Shown here in pieces: positions 17,886 through 26,485 of a stretch of 64,000 nucleotides of DNA. Made by a program: the position numbers and the translations under genes. Numbering within the stretch: position 1 is the first letter of the stretch; each line of letters opens with the position of its first letter. Below the pieces are notes generated by a model. The model saw only the letters and a program-made list of their open reading frames with translations. It did not search any database and was not told the DNA's origin. Source of the stretch: Bradyrhizobium sp. CCBAU 53351 (GTDB lineage: Bacteria > Pseudomonadota > Alphaproteobacteria > Rhizobiales > Xanthobacteraceae); contig NZ_CP030060.1 in assembly GCF_015291745.1 (NCBI RefSeq), forward strand, positions 434,001 through 498,000. The letters run 5' to 3'.

Positions 17886-18782
17886 ATGCTCTCGAATGTT
17901 CCGATATCGGCAATTCGCGCCTTTGAGGCGGCGGCCCGCACCGGATCGTTTCGCGATGCGGCGAATGAGCTTCACCTGACGCCAAGTGCAGTCAGTCATG
18001 CAATCCGTAAGCTGGAGGACACGCTCCGGACCGTTCTCTTCGAGCGCAGTGCACGCGCGGTGCGGCTCACGCCGGCCGGCGAGAACCTGATGCGACATAC
18101 CGGCGCTGCATTCGATCAGCTCCGCCGCGGCTTGGAGGAAGTCGCTGCTCGTGGTCCGCAGTTGGTGCGGGTTCACTCCGCTCCGAGCTTTGCAGCGCAA
18201 TGGCTAACGCCACGACTGGCGCAGTTTCTTGCAGCCCATCCGAAGCTAGAAGTTCGCTTGGCTGCCAGCACAGACTATGCGCGTTTCAGTAACGATGATT
18301 TCGATGTCGACATCGTTTACGGTCCGCCGAGGGCGGAGGGCGTCGAGATTGTTCCTCTGCCAGAGGAAACAGTCACTCCCCTATGCTCCCGGAAGCTTGC
18401 AAAATCAATCAAGAAGCCGATCGACCTCCTGGATCAGACATTGATCCGTTCAGACGTGAAGCAAGTTCAATGGCATCAGTGGTTCGCCGCCAATGGATTG
18501 GAAGCTCCAGCGATTCACGGCATGAGATTCGATCGAAGTTTCCTGGCGATTGCAACCGCCGCCGAAGGACTGGGAGTAGCCTTGGAATCAACGCTTCTAG
18601 CGGAGCGCGAATTGGCTAGCGGACGACTGGTTGCTCCATTGGCCGGCCGCGCAACCGATATTCGATACGTCGGTCACAGGCTAATTTATCCGCGCGCCAG
18701 CCGGCAACGCTCGGCGGTGCGCGCTTTTGCCGATTGGATCGTCGCCCAGCTCGGAGGCGAAGCTAGCCTTTCCTCCCAGTAA
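17886..18782 (+). CDS. LysR-type transcriptional regulator (GcvA-like)
   Basis: A LysR regulator of 298 residues. The N-terminal winged HTH is clear: ISAIRAFEAAARTGSFRDAA, then LHLTPSAVSHAIRKLED. The effector domain begins near residue 95 (VRVHSAPSFAAQWLTPRLAQ), which matches the GcvA/AmpR branch. It is divergent from the SDR-transketolase-TRAP genes with a shared intergenic region of 110 bases, so it very likely controls that unit in response to a pathway intermediate. No exact operator was assigned. Confidence 0.88.
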   Translation: MLSNVPISAIRAFEAAARTGSFRDAANELHLTPSAVSHAIRKLEDTLRTVLFERSARAVRLTPAGENLMRHTGAAFDQLRRGLEEVAARGPQLVRVHSAPSFAAQWLTPRLAQFLAAHPKLEVRLAASTDYARFSNDDFDVDIVYGPPRAEGVEIVPLPEETVTPLCSRKLAKSIKKPIDLLDQTLIRSDVKQVQWHQWFAANGLEAPAIHGMRFDRSFLAIATAAEGLGVALESTLLAERELASGRLVAPLAGRATDIRYVGHRLIYPRASRQRSAVRAFADWIVAQLGGEASLSSQ

Positions 18783-18860
18783 GTATCGCTCGTTGCCGCG
18801 ATGGTTTGGCTATCCGAAAAAGTGAGGATGGGCCTCGTCAGAACGGCCATGCGCGGTGGC

Positions 18861-19583
18861 TTATCGCAACAATTGTGTGACTGCGAGAGGGACGAGCAAA
18901 GACGTAACCAGCGCGTTCAGGCTCATCGCAATCCCCGAGAACACGCCCGCAACCTCGTCCACCTGAAACGCTCGCGCGGTACCAATGCCGTGCGCGGCGA
19001 TGCCCGCGGCAAAACCACGCGCACGAAAATCAATGATACCACTCCAATTCATCAATGGCGTGACAATGATCGCTCCCATGATCCCCGTGAGGATCACCGC
19101 GACGGCGGTCAGAGAAGGGTCGGCGTGCAGTGTTTCGCTGATCCCCATTGCGACCGCGGCTGTCACGGACTTAGGCGCAAGGGACAGTACAACATCGCGC
19201 GGCAAGCCTGCAGCTTTCGCAAGCAGCACAATCGACGCGGCCGCTGTGACCGAGCCCACAACGAGGGCTGCCAGCATTGGCACGATCGAGGCAAGGACGA
19301 TCCTGCGGTTCTCGTAGAGCGGGATAGCGAGCGCGACTGTGGCTGGGCCGAGCAAGAAATGTACGAACTGCGCTCCGCTAAAATAGACCGGATATGGCGT
19401 GCTGGTCACGAACAGAAACACGCCGATGATCCAGACCGCGTGGAGAACAGGATTGGCGAGCGGATGTCGGTGGAGGGCAAGCGACAGCGCTTCCGAGACT
19501 GCATAAACCAGTAAGGTGATCGTCAGCCAAAGCAGAGGCGATTGCGACAGATAGACCCAGAGCGAGAATGCATGGTCCTTCAT
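18861..19583 (-). CDS. lrgB: LrgB family membrane protein
   Basis: 240 residues, mostly hydrophobic, of the LrgB/CidB family that partners LrgA/CidA. Conserved features include FLLGPATVALAIPLYENR near residue 85 and LAPKSVTAAVAMGISE near residue 135, then HGIGTARAFQVDEVAGVFSG near the C-terminus. Family members have been linked to murein hydrolase control and, in plants and bacteria, to export of small organic acids such as pyruvate or glycolate; which applies here is unknown. Its start overlaps the stop of lrgA (ATGA). Confidence 0.85.
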   Translation of the reverse strand: MKDHAFSLWVYLSQSPLLWLTITLLVYAVSEALSLALHRHPLANPVLHAVWIIGVFLFVTSTPYPVYFSGAQFVHFLLGPATVALAIPLYENRRIVLASIVPMLAALVVGSVTAAASIVLLAKAAGLPRDVVLSLAPKSVTAAVAMGISETLHADPSLTAVAVILTGIMGAIIVTPLMNWSGIIDFRARGFAAGIAAHGIGTARAFQVDEVAGVFSGIAMSLNALVTSLLVPLAVTQLLR

Positions 19584-19960
19584 GGCGCCTCATGACCGAA
19601 CAGCCGGCTGACCAGGCGAAACGTTAGCACGGTCGCGAGAAGGGTCACTACGACGGAAAGGGCAAGAATCAACACAATTGCTATCCCATGAGCATAAATG
19701 AGATCGAGTTTTTCCACGACACCCACGCCGGCCGGGACAAACAGGAGAGACAGATTGTTGAGCAGCCCCCTGCTGGCAGTCTCAACGCCGCCGTTTCGCA
19801 GCGGTCCTTGAGCGATGATTGCGAAACGGTCACGGACGAGCAGCAAAATCAACAGCAGCAGGAGCCCGACGACCGGACCAGGCAGCAGCAGGCCGAACCC
19901 GCGCGTAATGGCCTCTCCGATCAATTGGCAGAGGAGGATAAGACCGAGACTTGCCAGCAT
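19580..19960 (-). CDS. lrgA: LrgA/CidA family membrane protein
   Basis: A 126-residue holin-like membrane protein starting at ATG 19960; the longer frame to 20251 reads through unrelated sequence. The family motif is visible as LILLCQLIGEAITRGFGLLL followed by PGPVVGLLLLLILLL, and LLFVPAGVGVVEK in the middle. Four hydrophobic segments are expected. It is coupled to lrgB by overlap and preceded by an HTH protein gene 20 bases upstream, so the three probably form one unit. Confidence 0.87.
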   Translation of the reverse strand: MLASLGLILLCQLIGEAITRGFGLLLPGPVVGLLLLLILLLVRDRFAIIAQGPLRNGGVETASRGLLNNLSLLFVPAGVGVVEKLDLIYAHGIAIVLILALSVVVTLLATVLTFRLVSRLFGHEAP

Positions 19961-19980
19961 GGGGCACCTGAGTAGCACTT

Positions 19981-20409
19981 TCACACGAGGAGAAGCTGCC
20001 GGAAGCTCAATTTTGTTGATTCTTGAGACCGGCGCTGCCCTCCTGCGCTGCAAAAAAGATAACGATTGATAGCCATCTCGATTTGCCGATGGAGCGTCAT
20101 CGCGGCTGAACACCGGGGCTTGCCTACGACCGGAAGGGTAACTTTGATTCCTGCATCGACAAAGGTCTTTCTCAAGCTTTCCCTCTGCGCGTCGGACATT
20201 GGTGTGTCGCTGTACTCCTCGATCCGCCAGATGATCGCCGTGGAGACGCACACCCGCTGGGCCACTTCCTTGACGGACCAGTTCAACAGGCCGCGGGCGG
20301 CACGCAGATGCCTGCCGCTGAGGCCCTCATGCCAGCGATACAGCCCGTCTGCTCGCTGCAAGCGGCATTCGACTAAAAAGGCTGTGCGGTTTCGACCGAA
20401 ACCGCCCAT
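19981..20409 (-). CDS. XRE-like helix-turn-helix protein
   Basis: Up to 142 residues. The core, LSGRHLRAARGLLNWSVKEV followed by AQRVCVSTAIIWRIEEY, matches small XRE-type DNA-binding proteins common in Bradyrhizobium, continuing as SLRKTFVDAGIKV. The first 29 and last 45 residues are not conserved-looking, so the start is uncertain and the C-terminal tail may be an extension. It lies just upstream of lrgAB on the same strand and may regulate them. Its recognition helix is somewhat atypical (STAIIWRIEE), so function is tentative. Confidence 0.6.
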   Translation of the reverse strand: MGGFGRNRTAFLVECRLQRADGLYRWHEGLSGRHLRAARGLLNWSVKEVAQRVCVSTAIIWRIEEYSDTPMSDAQRESLRKTFVDAGIKVTLPVVGKPRCSAAMTLHRQIEMAINRYLFCSAGGQRRSQESTKLSFRQLLLV

Positions 20410-20568
20410 CCGCGCAGAGCTGCCTCGTGGTCGTCAGGCAATGTAAGCTCCTGGCCGGAGTTGCAGCCGGGCTTGGAGCATCTCGTGCACGACCATGCGT
20501 AGAGCCTCGCCGCAGTCCGGATCGACATCAAGATGGCTCGACAGACGTTTCAGGGCGAACGGACTGTT

Positions 20569-21984
20569 CTAGCAGACAGCAACGCGTACGTTGTTTGTCG
20601 CGCCTATTTGTCCGAATGGGAGGCCAAAGACCACGACGGCCAAGTCGCCGGACCGCACATAGCCTTCCCGTTGCGCTGCCACGGCCGCGATCCGGGTTAT
20701 TTCTTCATGGCCGGAGGGATCGCTGGCCACGACACTATGGACGCCCCACAACAGGCACATGCGTCGCGCCACAATGTCGTCTGGCGTCAGAGCAAGAACG
20801 GGGATCGGTGGTCGTTTGCGCGAAATGCGGGCTGCGGTCGTCCCGCTCGCCGTGAAGCCGATGATGGCTTTGGCCTCGATCGTGGCGGCAAGATCTGCGC
20901 CTGCCGCTGCGACAGCGTGTGGAGGGGTAATCTCTTCGTCGACTTGCGCAGCCCTGATCAAGGAGCGATAGAGACGATGTTGCTCCGTACTCCGGATGAT
21001 ACGATCCATCATGGCGACGGCTTCGGCCGGATAAGCGCCGTTTGCCGTTTCGGCTGATAGCATCACAGCATCGGCTCCATCATAGATGGCGGTCGCAACA
21101 TCGGAGGCTTCCGCGCGCGTCGGCGTCGGCGCTGCCACCATGGAATCAAGCATTTGGGTTGCGACGATCACGGGCTTTGCGGCCATTCGGCAAGCACGAA
21201 TGAGCTCTTTTTGTCGGCCAGGCACGTTTTCCGGGGGAATCTCGACCCCAAGATCGCCGCGGGCGACCATGAGGGCGTCGGACAATTTGATGATATCATC
21301 GATGTGATCAAGCGCCATTGGCGTTTCGATTTTGGCGACGAGGCCGGCTGCCTCACCGATTAGAGCTCGTGCCTCAATCAGGTCTGAAGGCTTCTGAACA
21401 AAGGACAAGGCAACCCAGTCGACGCCCAGCTCTAGGCCGAAGACGAGATCGTCACGATCCTTCTTGGTCAGGGGGTAGATATCAAGCAACGCTCCCGGCA
21501 CGTTTACGCCTTTTTGATCGCGGATCGTTCCACCGACAATGACGCGCGCTATCATGTCGCCATCGCCTGGCTTTTCGAGGCTTAGGCGAACACGGCCGTC
21601 ATCGATGAGCAGATTTTGACCTGGATACGCAGCTACAAAGATCTCCGGATGTGGCAGAGGGATCGCCTGCTTTCCGCCTCTTGCTCCGTCCAGAACAAAG
21701 CGGACCGTTTCGCCGGCCTGCAGCGTGAGCTCACCCTCTTCAAGCGAACCGATGCGCAGCTTCGGGCCTTGCAGATCTTGTAGCACGCCGATGGGTCGGC
21801 CGAATTCGCGCTCGAGCGCGCGAATGGCGGTAAAGGCGCGCGCGTGATCGTCTTTGGTGCCATGACTGAAGTTCAGGCGGAATGTATCGGCACCTGCAAG
21901 ATCGAGAGCACGGAGTTGGTCGAGCTCGACGGTTGCCGGGCCGATGGTTGCGACGATCTTGGCATGGCGCGAGCGGCGCATCAA
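20569..21984 (-). CDS. pyk: Pyruvate kinase
   Basis: Converts phosphoenolpyruvate and ADP to pyruvate and ATP; 471 residues, normal length. The N-terminus HAKIVATIGPATVELDQLRA and DTFRLNFSHG are family hallmarks. The catalytic lysine region is GLVAKIETPMALDHIDDII, and the metal/PEP motif is ALMVARGDLGVEIP. A C-terminal domain follows (IIGFTASGTTAARISRKRP). It is the last gene in the strand-consistent series Tm-1-like, TIM barrel, FAD dehydrogenase, pyk. That placement suggests this copy serves a catabolic route ending in PEP or pyruvate, though it could be the main glycolytic enzyme. The gap to the upstream gene is 94 bases. Confidence 0.93.
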   Translation of the reverse strand: MMRRSRHAKIVATIGPATVELDQLRALDLAGADTFRLNFSHGTKDDHARAFTAIRALEREFGRPIGVLQDLQGPKLRIGSLEEGELTLQAGETVRFVLDGARGGKQAIPLPHPEIFVAAYPGQNLLIDDGRVRLSLEKPGDGDMIARVIVGGTIRDQKGVNVPGALLDIYPLTKKDRDDLVFGLELGVDWVALSFVQKPSDLIEARALIGEAAGLVAKIETPMALDHIDDIIKLSDALMVARGDLGVEIPPENVPGRQKELIRACRMAAKPVIVATQMLDSMVAAPTPTRAEASDVATAIYDGADAVMLSAETANGAYPAEAVAMMDRIIRSTEQHRLYRSLIRAAQVDEEITPPHAVAAAGADLAATIEAKAIIGFTASGTTAARISRKRPPIPVLALTPDDIVARRMCLLWGVHSVVASDPSGHEEITRIAAVAAQREGYVRSGDLAVVVFGLPFGQIGATNNVRVAVC

Positions 21985-22078
21985 AAATCAAACCCCTTGG
22001 ATGAGCCGCCTTCGAGCCAGCCGCTCCTGGCGAAAGCCAATGCTTCGTCGATCACGCGCTCGCCCCATGCAAACGATG

Positions 22079-23857
22079 TCAAGCTCCAGAAGCGGCAGCC
22101 TTTGTCTTTTGCTGCGTCGCCGATAGGATGGCGTTGACAGCCCGGTACGCGAACACAATCGCAGGCCCGATGGTGATGCCTGCTCCTGGATAGATGCCGC
22201 GCATCGGGGATGTCATGTCGTTGCCGCAAGCGTAAAGGCCCGCGATGGATCTTTCCTGCCCGTCTAGGACCTGGCCGCAAGTGTCGGTTGCCAGGCCGGT
22301 GGCCGTGCCGAGCGTTGCCGGAACGATTGGAAGCGCGATAAACGGGCCTGTCTTGATGGGTCCGAGATTTGGGTTTTTCTTGCTCACGGCCGGATCGCCG
22401 AGCGTGCGATTAAAGGCGGATTCACCGCGTTTGAACAGCGGATCGCGCCCCTCAGCAGCGTGCGTGTTGTGCTCTTCGACGGTCTTTTCAAGCGCAGCCG
22501 GATCTAGCCCCAGCTGTTTGGCAAGTTCAGGAATTGTCCGGCCGACCTTGATGTACCCAAGGCGCGCATATTTTCCGATCCTCAAGGTCCAGGGCCAGGG
22601 CAGCAGATGTCCCATACCTCTCAACCGTACGAACTCCAGGTCGCAGATGAAGTAAAATCGCTTATCTGCCGGATAGCCGCTGGTGAACATCGCCAGGCAA
22701 ATGTCGTGATACGAATTGGATTCGTTGACGAAACGCTTGGCATCCGGCCCCACTGCGATGACGCCGGGACGGCCGCGATCGAGCCAGCCATAGGGGACCA
22801 CTTGGGAGGAGCTGCCGCTCTTGAGAATTGAGACGGGAGTCCAAAAGCCGGCAGAGGCGACATTGTTGTCAATCGCAGCTCCAAGCCTGGACGCCAGGGA
22901 AATGCCATCGCCCACAACGTCCACATGGGCCAGCGTGTCATCGTGCTGGTGGGGACCGCTGAGGCTGGCTCTTAACTCTGCGCTGCGAGCAAATCCGCCC
23001 GTTGCGAGGATGACGCCATGCGAGGCGCGCACGCGAAGGTCGGAACCGTTCCGCTTGACGACGGCTCCGGTGACACGCCCATCTTCCCTGATCAGCTCTA
23101 TCAGCGGGGAGCCAGGCCATATCTCGACGCCGTGCTTGCGCAGACTGACGACCAGGCGCGCGATCAGGGCGTTCCCTCCGCTGAGCTCTGTCCCGCGCCT
23201 GTGGCCCAGCCGGTCACGCGCGTAGCGACCGACACGCCGCAAGACGTGTCTGAGGGCGGCAAAGGATTGGAAGGGATTGAGGAAGCTTCTGACCTCGCTG
23301 GATGAGATCATCATTCCACCAAGCACAACCCGGATGGGATCGCCGATCAGATCGAAATCGGCTCCGAGAAGGCGCCCATCATAGGGAGCCGGGCTCAGTG
23401 CCCGGCCCTTGTCGACGCCGCCGATCTGGCTCGAATGATAATCGGGCGCCGAGGCCAGCGTGAAGTTGACCTCTGTCCCGTCCTCAAGGGCGGCAAGTGC
23501 AGCTGGGCCGTCCTCGAGATAAGCATCGATGAAGCCTGCCCGGTAATAGGTGCCAAGTTCGTGCTGCAGGTAGGTCCTTGCCTTCGCAAGCGAGTCGTCG
23601 ATCTTCGCTGAGCGCGCCTGGGGTGAGCAAGGAACCCAGATCATACCATTGGAAAGAGCTGTCGTGCCGCCGAGCCGGGCGGATTTTTCGCAGACAGTGA
23701 CGCGCAGTCCTGCTTTTGCCGCATAGAGGGCGGCCGAGAGCCCGGCTGCACCACTCCCGACTACGAGAACGTCGGTTGCCCATTCGTGATCCGCCCTTGC
23801 GCTTCGGGCGATCGCCACGGTCATGCCCTTGCTTGATTGGCCCATCGGTGTGTCCAT
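22079..23857 (-). CDS. FAD-dependent dehydrogenase (KstD/fumarate reductase flavoprotein type)
   Basis: A 592-residue flavoprotein starting at ATG 23857 after GAGGCTGGA; the longer frame lacks support. The FAD-binding Rossmann motif is VLVVGSGAAGLSAALYAA near residue 33, followed by CEKSARLGGTTALSNGMIW. A second block, ASHGVILATGGFARSAELRA, and the C-terminal IAGLYACGNDMTSPMRGIYP followed by GAGITIGPAIVFAYRAV are typical of 3-ketosteroid dehydrogenase and flavocytochrome c/fumarate reductase flavoproteins. No steroid genes are nearby. It probably oxidises or reduces a C-C bond of an intermediate made by the Tm-1/TIM-barrel genes upstream. Substrate unknown. Confidence 0.82.
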   Translation of the reverse strand: MDTPMGQSSKGMTVAIARSARADHEWATDVLVVGSGAAGLSAALYAAKAGLRVTVCEKSARLGGTTALSNGMIWVPCSPQARSAKIDDSLAKARTYLQHELGTYYRAGFIDAYLEDGPAALAALEDGTEVNFTLASAPDYHSSQIGGVDKGRALSPAPYDGRLLGADFDLIGDPIRVVLGGMMISSSEVRSFLNPFQSFAALRHVLRRVGRYARDRLGHRRGTELSGGNALIARLVVSLRKHGVEIWPGSPLIELIREDGRVTGAVVKRNGSDLRVRASHGVILATGGFARSAELRASLSGPHQHDDTLAHVDVVGDGISLASRLGAAIDNNVASAGFWTPVSILKSGSSSQVVPYGWLDRGRPGVIAVGPDAKRFVNESNSYHDICLAMFTSGYPADKRFYFICDLEFVRLRGMGHLLPWPWTLRIGKYARLGYIKVGRTIPELAKQLGLDPAALEKTVEEHNTHAAEGRDPLFKRGESAFNRTLGDPAVSKKNPNLGPIKTGPFIALPIVPATLGTATGLATDTCGQVLDGQERSIAGLYACGNDMTSPMRGIYPGAGITIGPAIVFAYRAVNAILSATQQKTKAAASGA

Positions 23858-23889
23858 TCCAGCCTCGCTGCGATTTCTTGGAACTGAGG

Positions 23890-24720
23890 TCAGTGATGTT
23901 GGGGAAGCGGGACGGCTTTGAATTCCTCGGCTGCCGCCTTTACTGCCCGTTCGATCGGAATTCGTTCGATGGAGGAGGCGCCGACAAATCCGACGCATTG
24001 CGTCGACCGGTACACCTCGGCCGTATCCGCGGGCTCTGCGATCGCACCACCATGGCAGAGCAGGACAACGTCGGAGCGCCCGCTCCTGGCCGCGGCGTTG
24101 ATGTCGTTGATGCGATTGATCGCGTCTTTGACCGACCGCCCTTCCTCATGGCCAACGAGCCCGCCCCGTGTGGCGCCGACATGAGGGATGATGCAGTCGG
24201 CCCCGGCGCTTGCCATCGCCTTGGCATCGTCCGGGTTTGCGACATAGGCGAGCGAGAAGATGTTCTTCTTGCGCGCAGATGCGATCATCTCGACTTCGCG
24301 TTCGAAGCCGAGCCCGACGCGGCCGCGGCGGTCGCGCCATTTGTCGCCCATGGTCGAGATGGTGGGATAGTTGATCACGCCTGAGAAGCCGGCCGCCCAG
24401 AATTTGTCGAGCAACGCATCGAGATCGAGCCGAACGGGATCCCAGGCCTCAACGCCGCCGATCACGGGGATGGAAGAGACAACGTTGCGGATTTCTGCGG
24501 CAAGCTCGAGCGTGCGCGCGTTGGAGTCTCCGATCCGGCTGGTCGGAAGCCCCATCAGGCGCGACAGCCCGGTAGAGTAGACCACCAGCATGTCCGCGCC
24601 CCCGAGGACAGCGCATTTGGCCACCAGGCCGCAGCTGCTGCCTGCGGCAAGAACCGCTCTGCGCTCGGCCACCTGGCTTGCGATCTTCGCTAGGATTTCG
24701 CTTCGCTCAAACATCCGCAT
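23890..24720 (-). CDS. PEP-hydrolase-like TIM-barrel protein (Tm-1 C-terminal type)
   Basis: 276 residues of the family named phosphoenolpyruvate hydrolase-like (PF09370 as I recall it), the same fold as the C-terminal half of the plant Tm-1 protein. Start ATG 24720. Visible blocks: RRAVLAAGSSCGLVAKCAVL, ADMLVVYSTGLSRLMGLPTS, VIGGVEAWDPVRLDLDALLD, FSGVINYPTIS, VGLGFEREVEMIASARKK and VVLLCHGGAIAEP. It follows the Tm-1-like gene by five bases, so the two halves of Tm-1 occur as neighbours. Homologous barrels occur twice more nearby: fused to a regulator (27128-28903) and as a short copy (26510-27115). No reaction has been proven to my knowledge; I infer a catabolic carbon-carbon lyase, hydrolase or isomerase role. 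Confidence 0.85.
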   Translation of the reverse strand: MRMFERSEILAKIASQVAERRAVLAAGSSCGLVAKCAVLGGADMLVVYSTGLSRLMGLPTSRIGDSNARTLELAAEIRNVVSSIPVIGGVEAWDPVRLDLDALLDKFWAAGFSGVINYPTISTMGDKWRDRRGRVGLGFEREVEMIASARKKNIFSLAYVANPDDAKAMASAGADCIIPHVGATRGGLVGHEEGRSVKDAINRINDINAAARSGRSDVVLLCHGGAIAEPADTAEVYRSTQCVGFVGASSIERIPIERAVKAAAEEFKAVPLPQHH

Positions 24721-24725
24721 CGCAG

Positions 24726-25961
24726 TCAGCCTTCCTGCGCCAATTGCTCGAGGATCCAACTCGCGGCCGCCTCGGCAAATTCGGGATCGTTGATGTGACA
24801 GTTCAATTCGCGCACCGTGATTTTGGGCGGCAGATTGTTCTTGACCGCGTCCAGCCAAGCGCGGTCGGCATTGCAATCACGGAACACGCCGCCGTCGCGG
24901 TCGTAGTCGGAGACGCCTTTCGCCGGCCAGAGCACGATGGCTGGCGCTTCGGCCCGCGACAGCCGCTCGGCCGTAAGCCGGCCGATGCTTGCGTTTTCGG
25001 ACGGAGTTGTGCGCATGAGCGTGGTGTAGCGAGTATGGGAGTAGAACTGGCGGCAGCGAAACTGATCGGGGACGCTGGATGGTGGACCAAAATTGACCAT
25101 GTCGACTGCGCCTGGCGCGACGACCTGCGGGATTGATCGATCCGCGGCTGCCTTGAGCCGATCCGGTCCGGCGCTGGCGGTGCCACCGACGATTTCGTCA
25201 GCAAGCTCGGTTGTGGTCAGATCGATTACAGCGTCAAACTCACCGGCCGCGATTAGCTGTTCCATCTTGCGCCCGCCGGCCCCGTTAGCGGGGAAAACGA
25301 TCGCATCGAGGCCGGCCTCTCCAAGACGTCTTACGCATTGATTGGCCGCCGGCGTCGTAACTCCGAAGGCCGTGATGGCGACGATTTTCTTCCGTCTCCT
25401 CTGACGGGATGGCTCATATTGCATGGCGGCCACGGCGCGGCCGGCATTGTCCAGCACGCGTTGGGTGAAGGCGTTGATCCCGAAGAGGTCGACAAGGGTC
25501 GGATAGAGGATGATGTCGTTATGGACGGCCAGTTCGGCGAGCAGTGCGGGCCTGGCGCTACTCACAAGGAGCTTCGGGAAGCCATATGGTAAATCGCGGA
25601 CGACTTCGCCAAAGACGGCGCTGCCCTTGCCACCCGCAATTCCGACAATTGCGCTGATCGCGCCTGATTGGCGAAGATCATCGACCATTTTGCGGGCCGA
25701 TTGGGCAATGTCGTTCAAGAGCTCGACGGGAGAAACGGCGCGGCCGCCATCTGTCGGCTCTTTGTCCGACCCTGCCTTGGACGTACCGACGTCTAAGACC
25801 ACCGTCGTGCGGCCCAGGCCTTCGATGACGTTTCGGAGATAAGATGCTTCTGCGCCCTTCGTATCGAGCGTCGCCACGATTGCAACGGCGCCAGCGGCTC
25901 CGACCTTGGGCGAGCGCCCAAGCCTGGCCGACTTCGCGTCGTCGGTGCAATGGTGCGACAC
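24726..25961 (-). CDS. Tm-1-like ATP-binding domain protein (UPF0261)
   Basis: 411 residues, homologous to the N-terminal half of tomato Tm-1, which binds ATP. The GTG start at 25961 follows GAGAGGAAAGATC. Family blocks are AIVATLDTKGAEASYLRNVI near residue 27, AISAIVGIAGGKGSAVFGEV near residue 100, FGVTTPAANQCVRRL near 205, FPANGAGGRKMEQLIAAGEF near 230, PQVVAPGAVDMVNFGPPSSV near 285 and the C-terminal LNCHINDPEFAEA. First gene of the unit with the TIM barrel, FAD dehydrogenase and pyk. The direct-repeat site at 26042-26058 lies 81 bases upstream. Biochemical role is unknown. Confidence 0.88.
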   Translation of the reverse strand: MSHHCTDDAKSARLGRSPKVGAAGAVAIVATLDTKGAEASYLRNVIEGLGRTTVVLDVGTSKAGSDKEPTDGGRAVSPVELLNDIAQSARKMVDDLRQSGAISAIVGIAGGKGSAVFGEVVRDLPYGFPKLLVSSARPALLAELAVHNDIILYPTLVDLFGINAFTQRVLDNAGRAVAAMQYEPSRQRRRKKIVAITAFGVTTPAANQCVRRLGEAGLDAIVFPANGAGGRKMEQLIAAGEFDAVIDLTTTELADEIVGGTASAGPDRLKAAADRSIPQVVAPGAVDMVNFGPPSSVPDQFRCRQFYSHTRYTTLMRTTPSENASIGRLTAERLSRAEAPAIVLWPAKGVSDYDRDGGVFRDCNADRAWLDAVKNNLPPKITVRELNCHINDPEFAEAAASWILEQLAQEG

Positions 25962-26041
25962 GATCTTTCCTCTCCGATCCTGCTTGATACGAATGGTCTA
26001 AACGCGGCCGAGACGCTCAATAAGTGCCGCGCCGGGGAGAG

Positions 26042-26058
26042 TTGGGTAATATTGGGTA
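26042..26058 (-). promoter_or_regulatory. Tandem direct repeat, candidate operator (site 1)
   Basis: On the plus strand the sequence is TTGGGTAATATTGGGTA: two TTGGGTA units exactly one helical turn (10 bp) apart. It lies 81 bases upstream of the Tm-1-like gene. The same arrangement occurs at 26486-26502 and 35966-35982, each before a transcription unit carrying a member of, or controlled by, the TIM-barrel family. Confidence 0.7.
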
Positions 26059-26311
26059 GATGTCTCGAAGCGCTCGGGAGCGCACCGGTGGCTCTAGCCA
26101 AGGTTGCCTGTCCTGTCTGCGGCGTGTCTTCCCCTCTCCTCTTCCGGCATCTTCTGTCCGGCGTCCTTTCGGGCCCATGAGACGCACGCGGTGCGCAGCA
26201 GGCGAAGGTCATCTCCGCCAGCCCTTGGGACGCTGTTTCACCCATTGCAAAAAGTGCCAAGTGGCGGGCGGGTGGACAGCTCGCGCGGTTCAATGCCTGT
26301 GAATTGAATTC

Positions 26312-26347
26312 TAAAAAGAGACCGCTGCTGGAGCTCTCCAACAGCGG
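26312..26347 (-). terminator. Candidate intrinsic terminator, minus strand
   Basis: Read on the minus strand, an imperfect stem (CCGCTGTTGG with CCAGCAGCGG) is followed by TCTCTTTTTAG. It would stop minus-strand transcripts running past the regulator gene before they reach the Tm-1-like promoter. The stem has one unpaired position, so strength is moderate. Confidence 0.5.
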
Positions 26348-26485
26348 CGTAAGTCGAGGGAGGAAGCAGACGAGGCCGGCCTGCCAGCGGATAGATGAGA
26401 CGTCGTCGGAAGCCTGACGTGCCTAGATGTCGTGCAGATCTCTAGACCGAACTGAAATGCCGTATAAGATCAGTGCGATGTTTAA

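Noticed and set aside
26042..26058. Direct repeat as a sigma54 -24/-12 element
   Set aside because: The period is 10 bp, whereas GG and GC elements need 12 bp from G to G, and no GC is present at -12.
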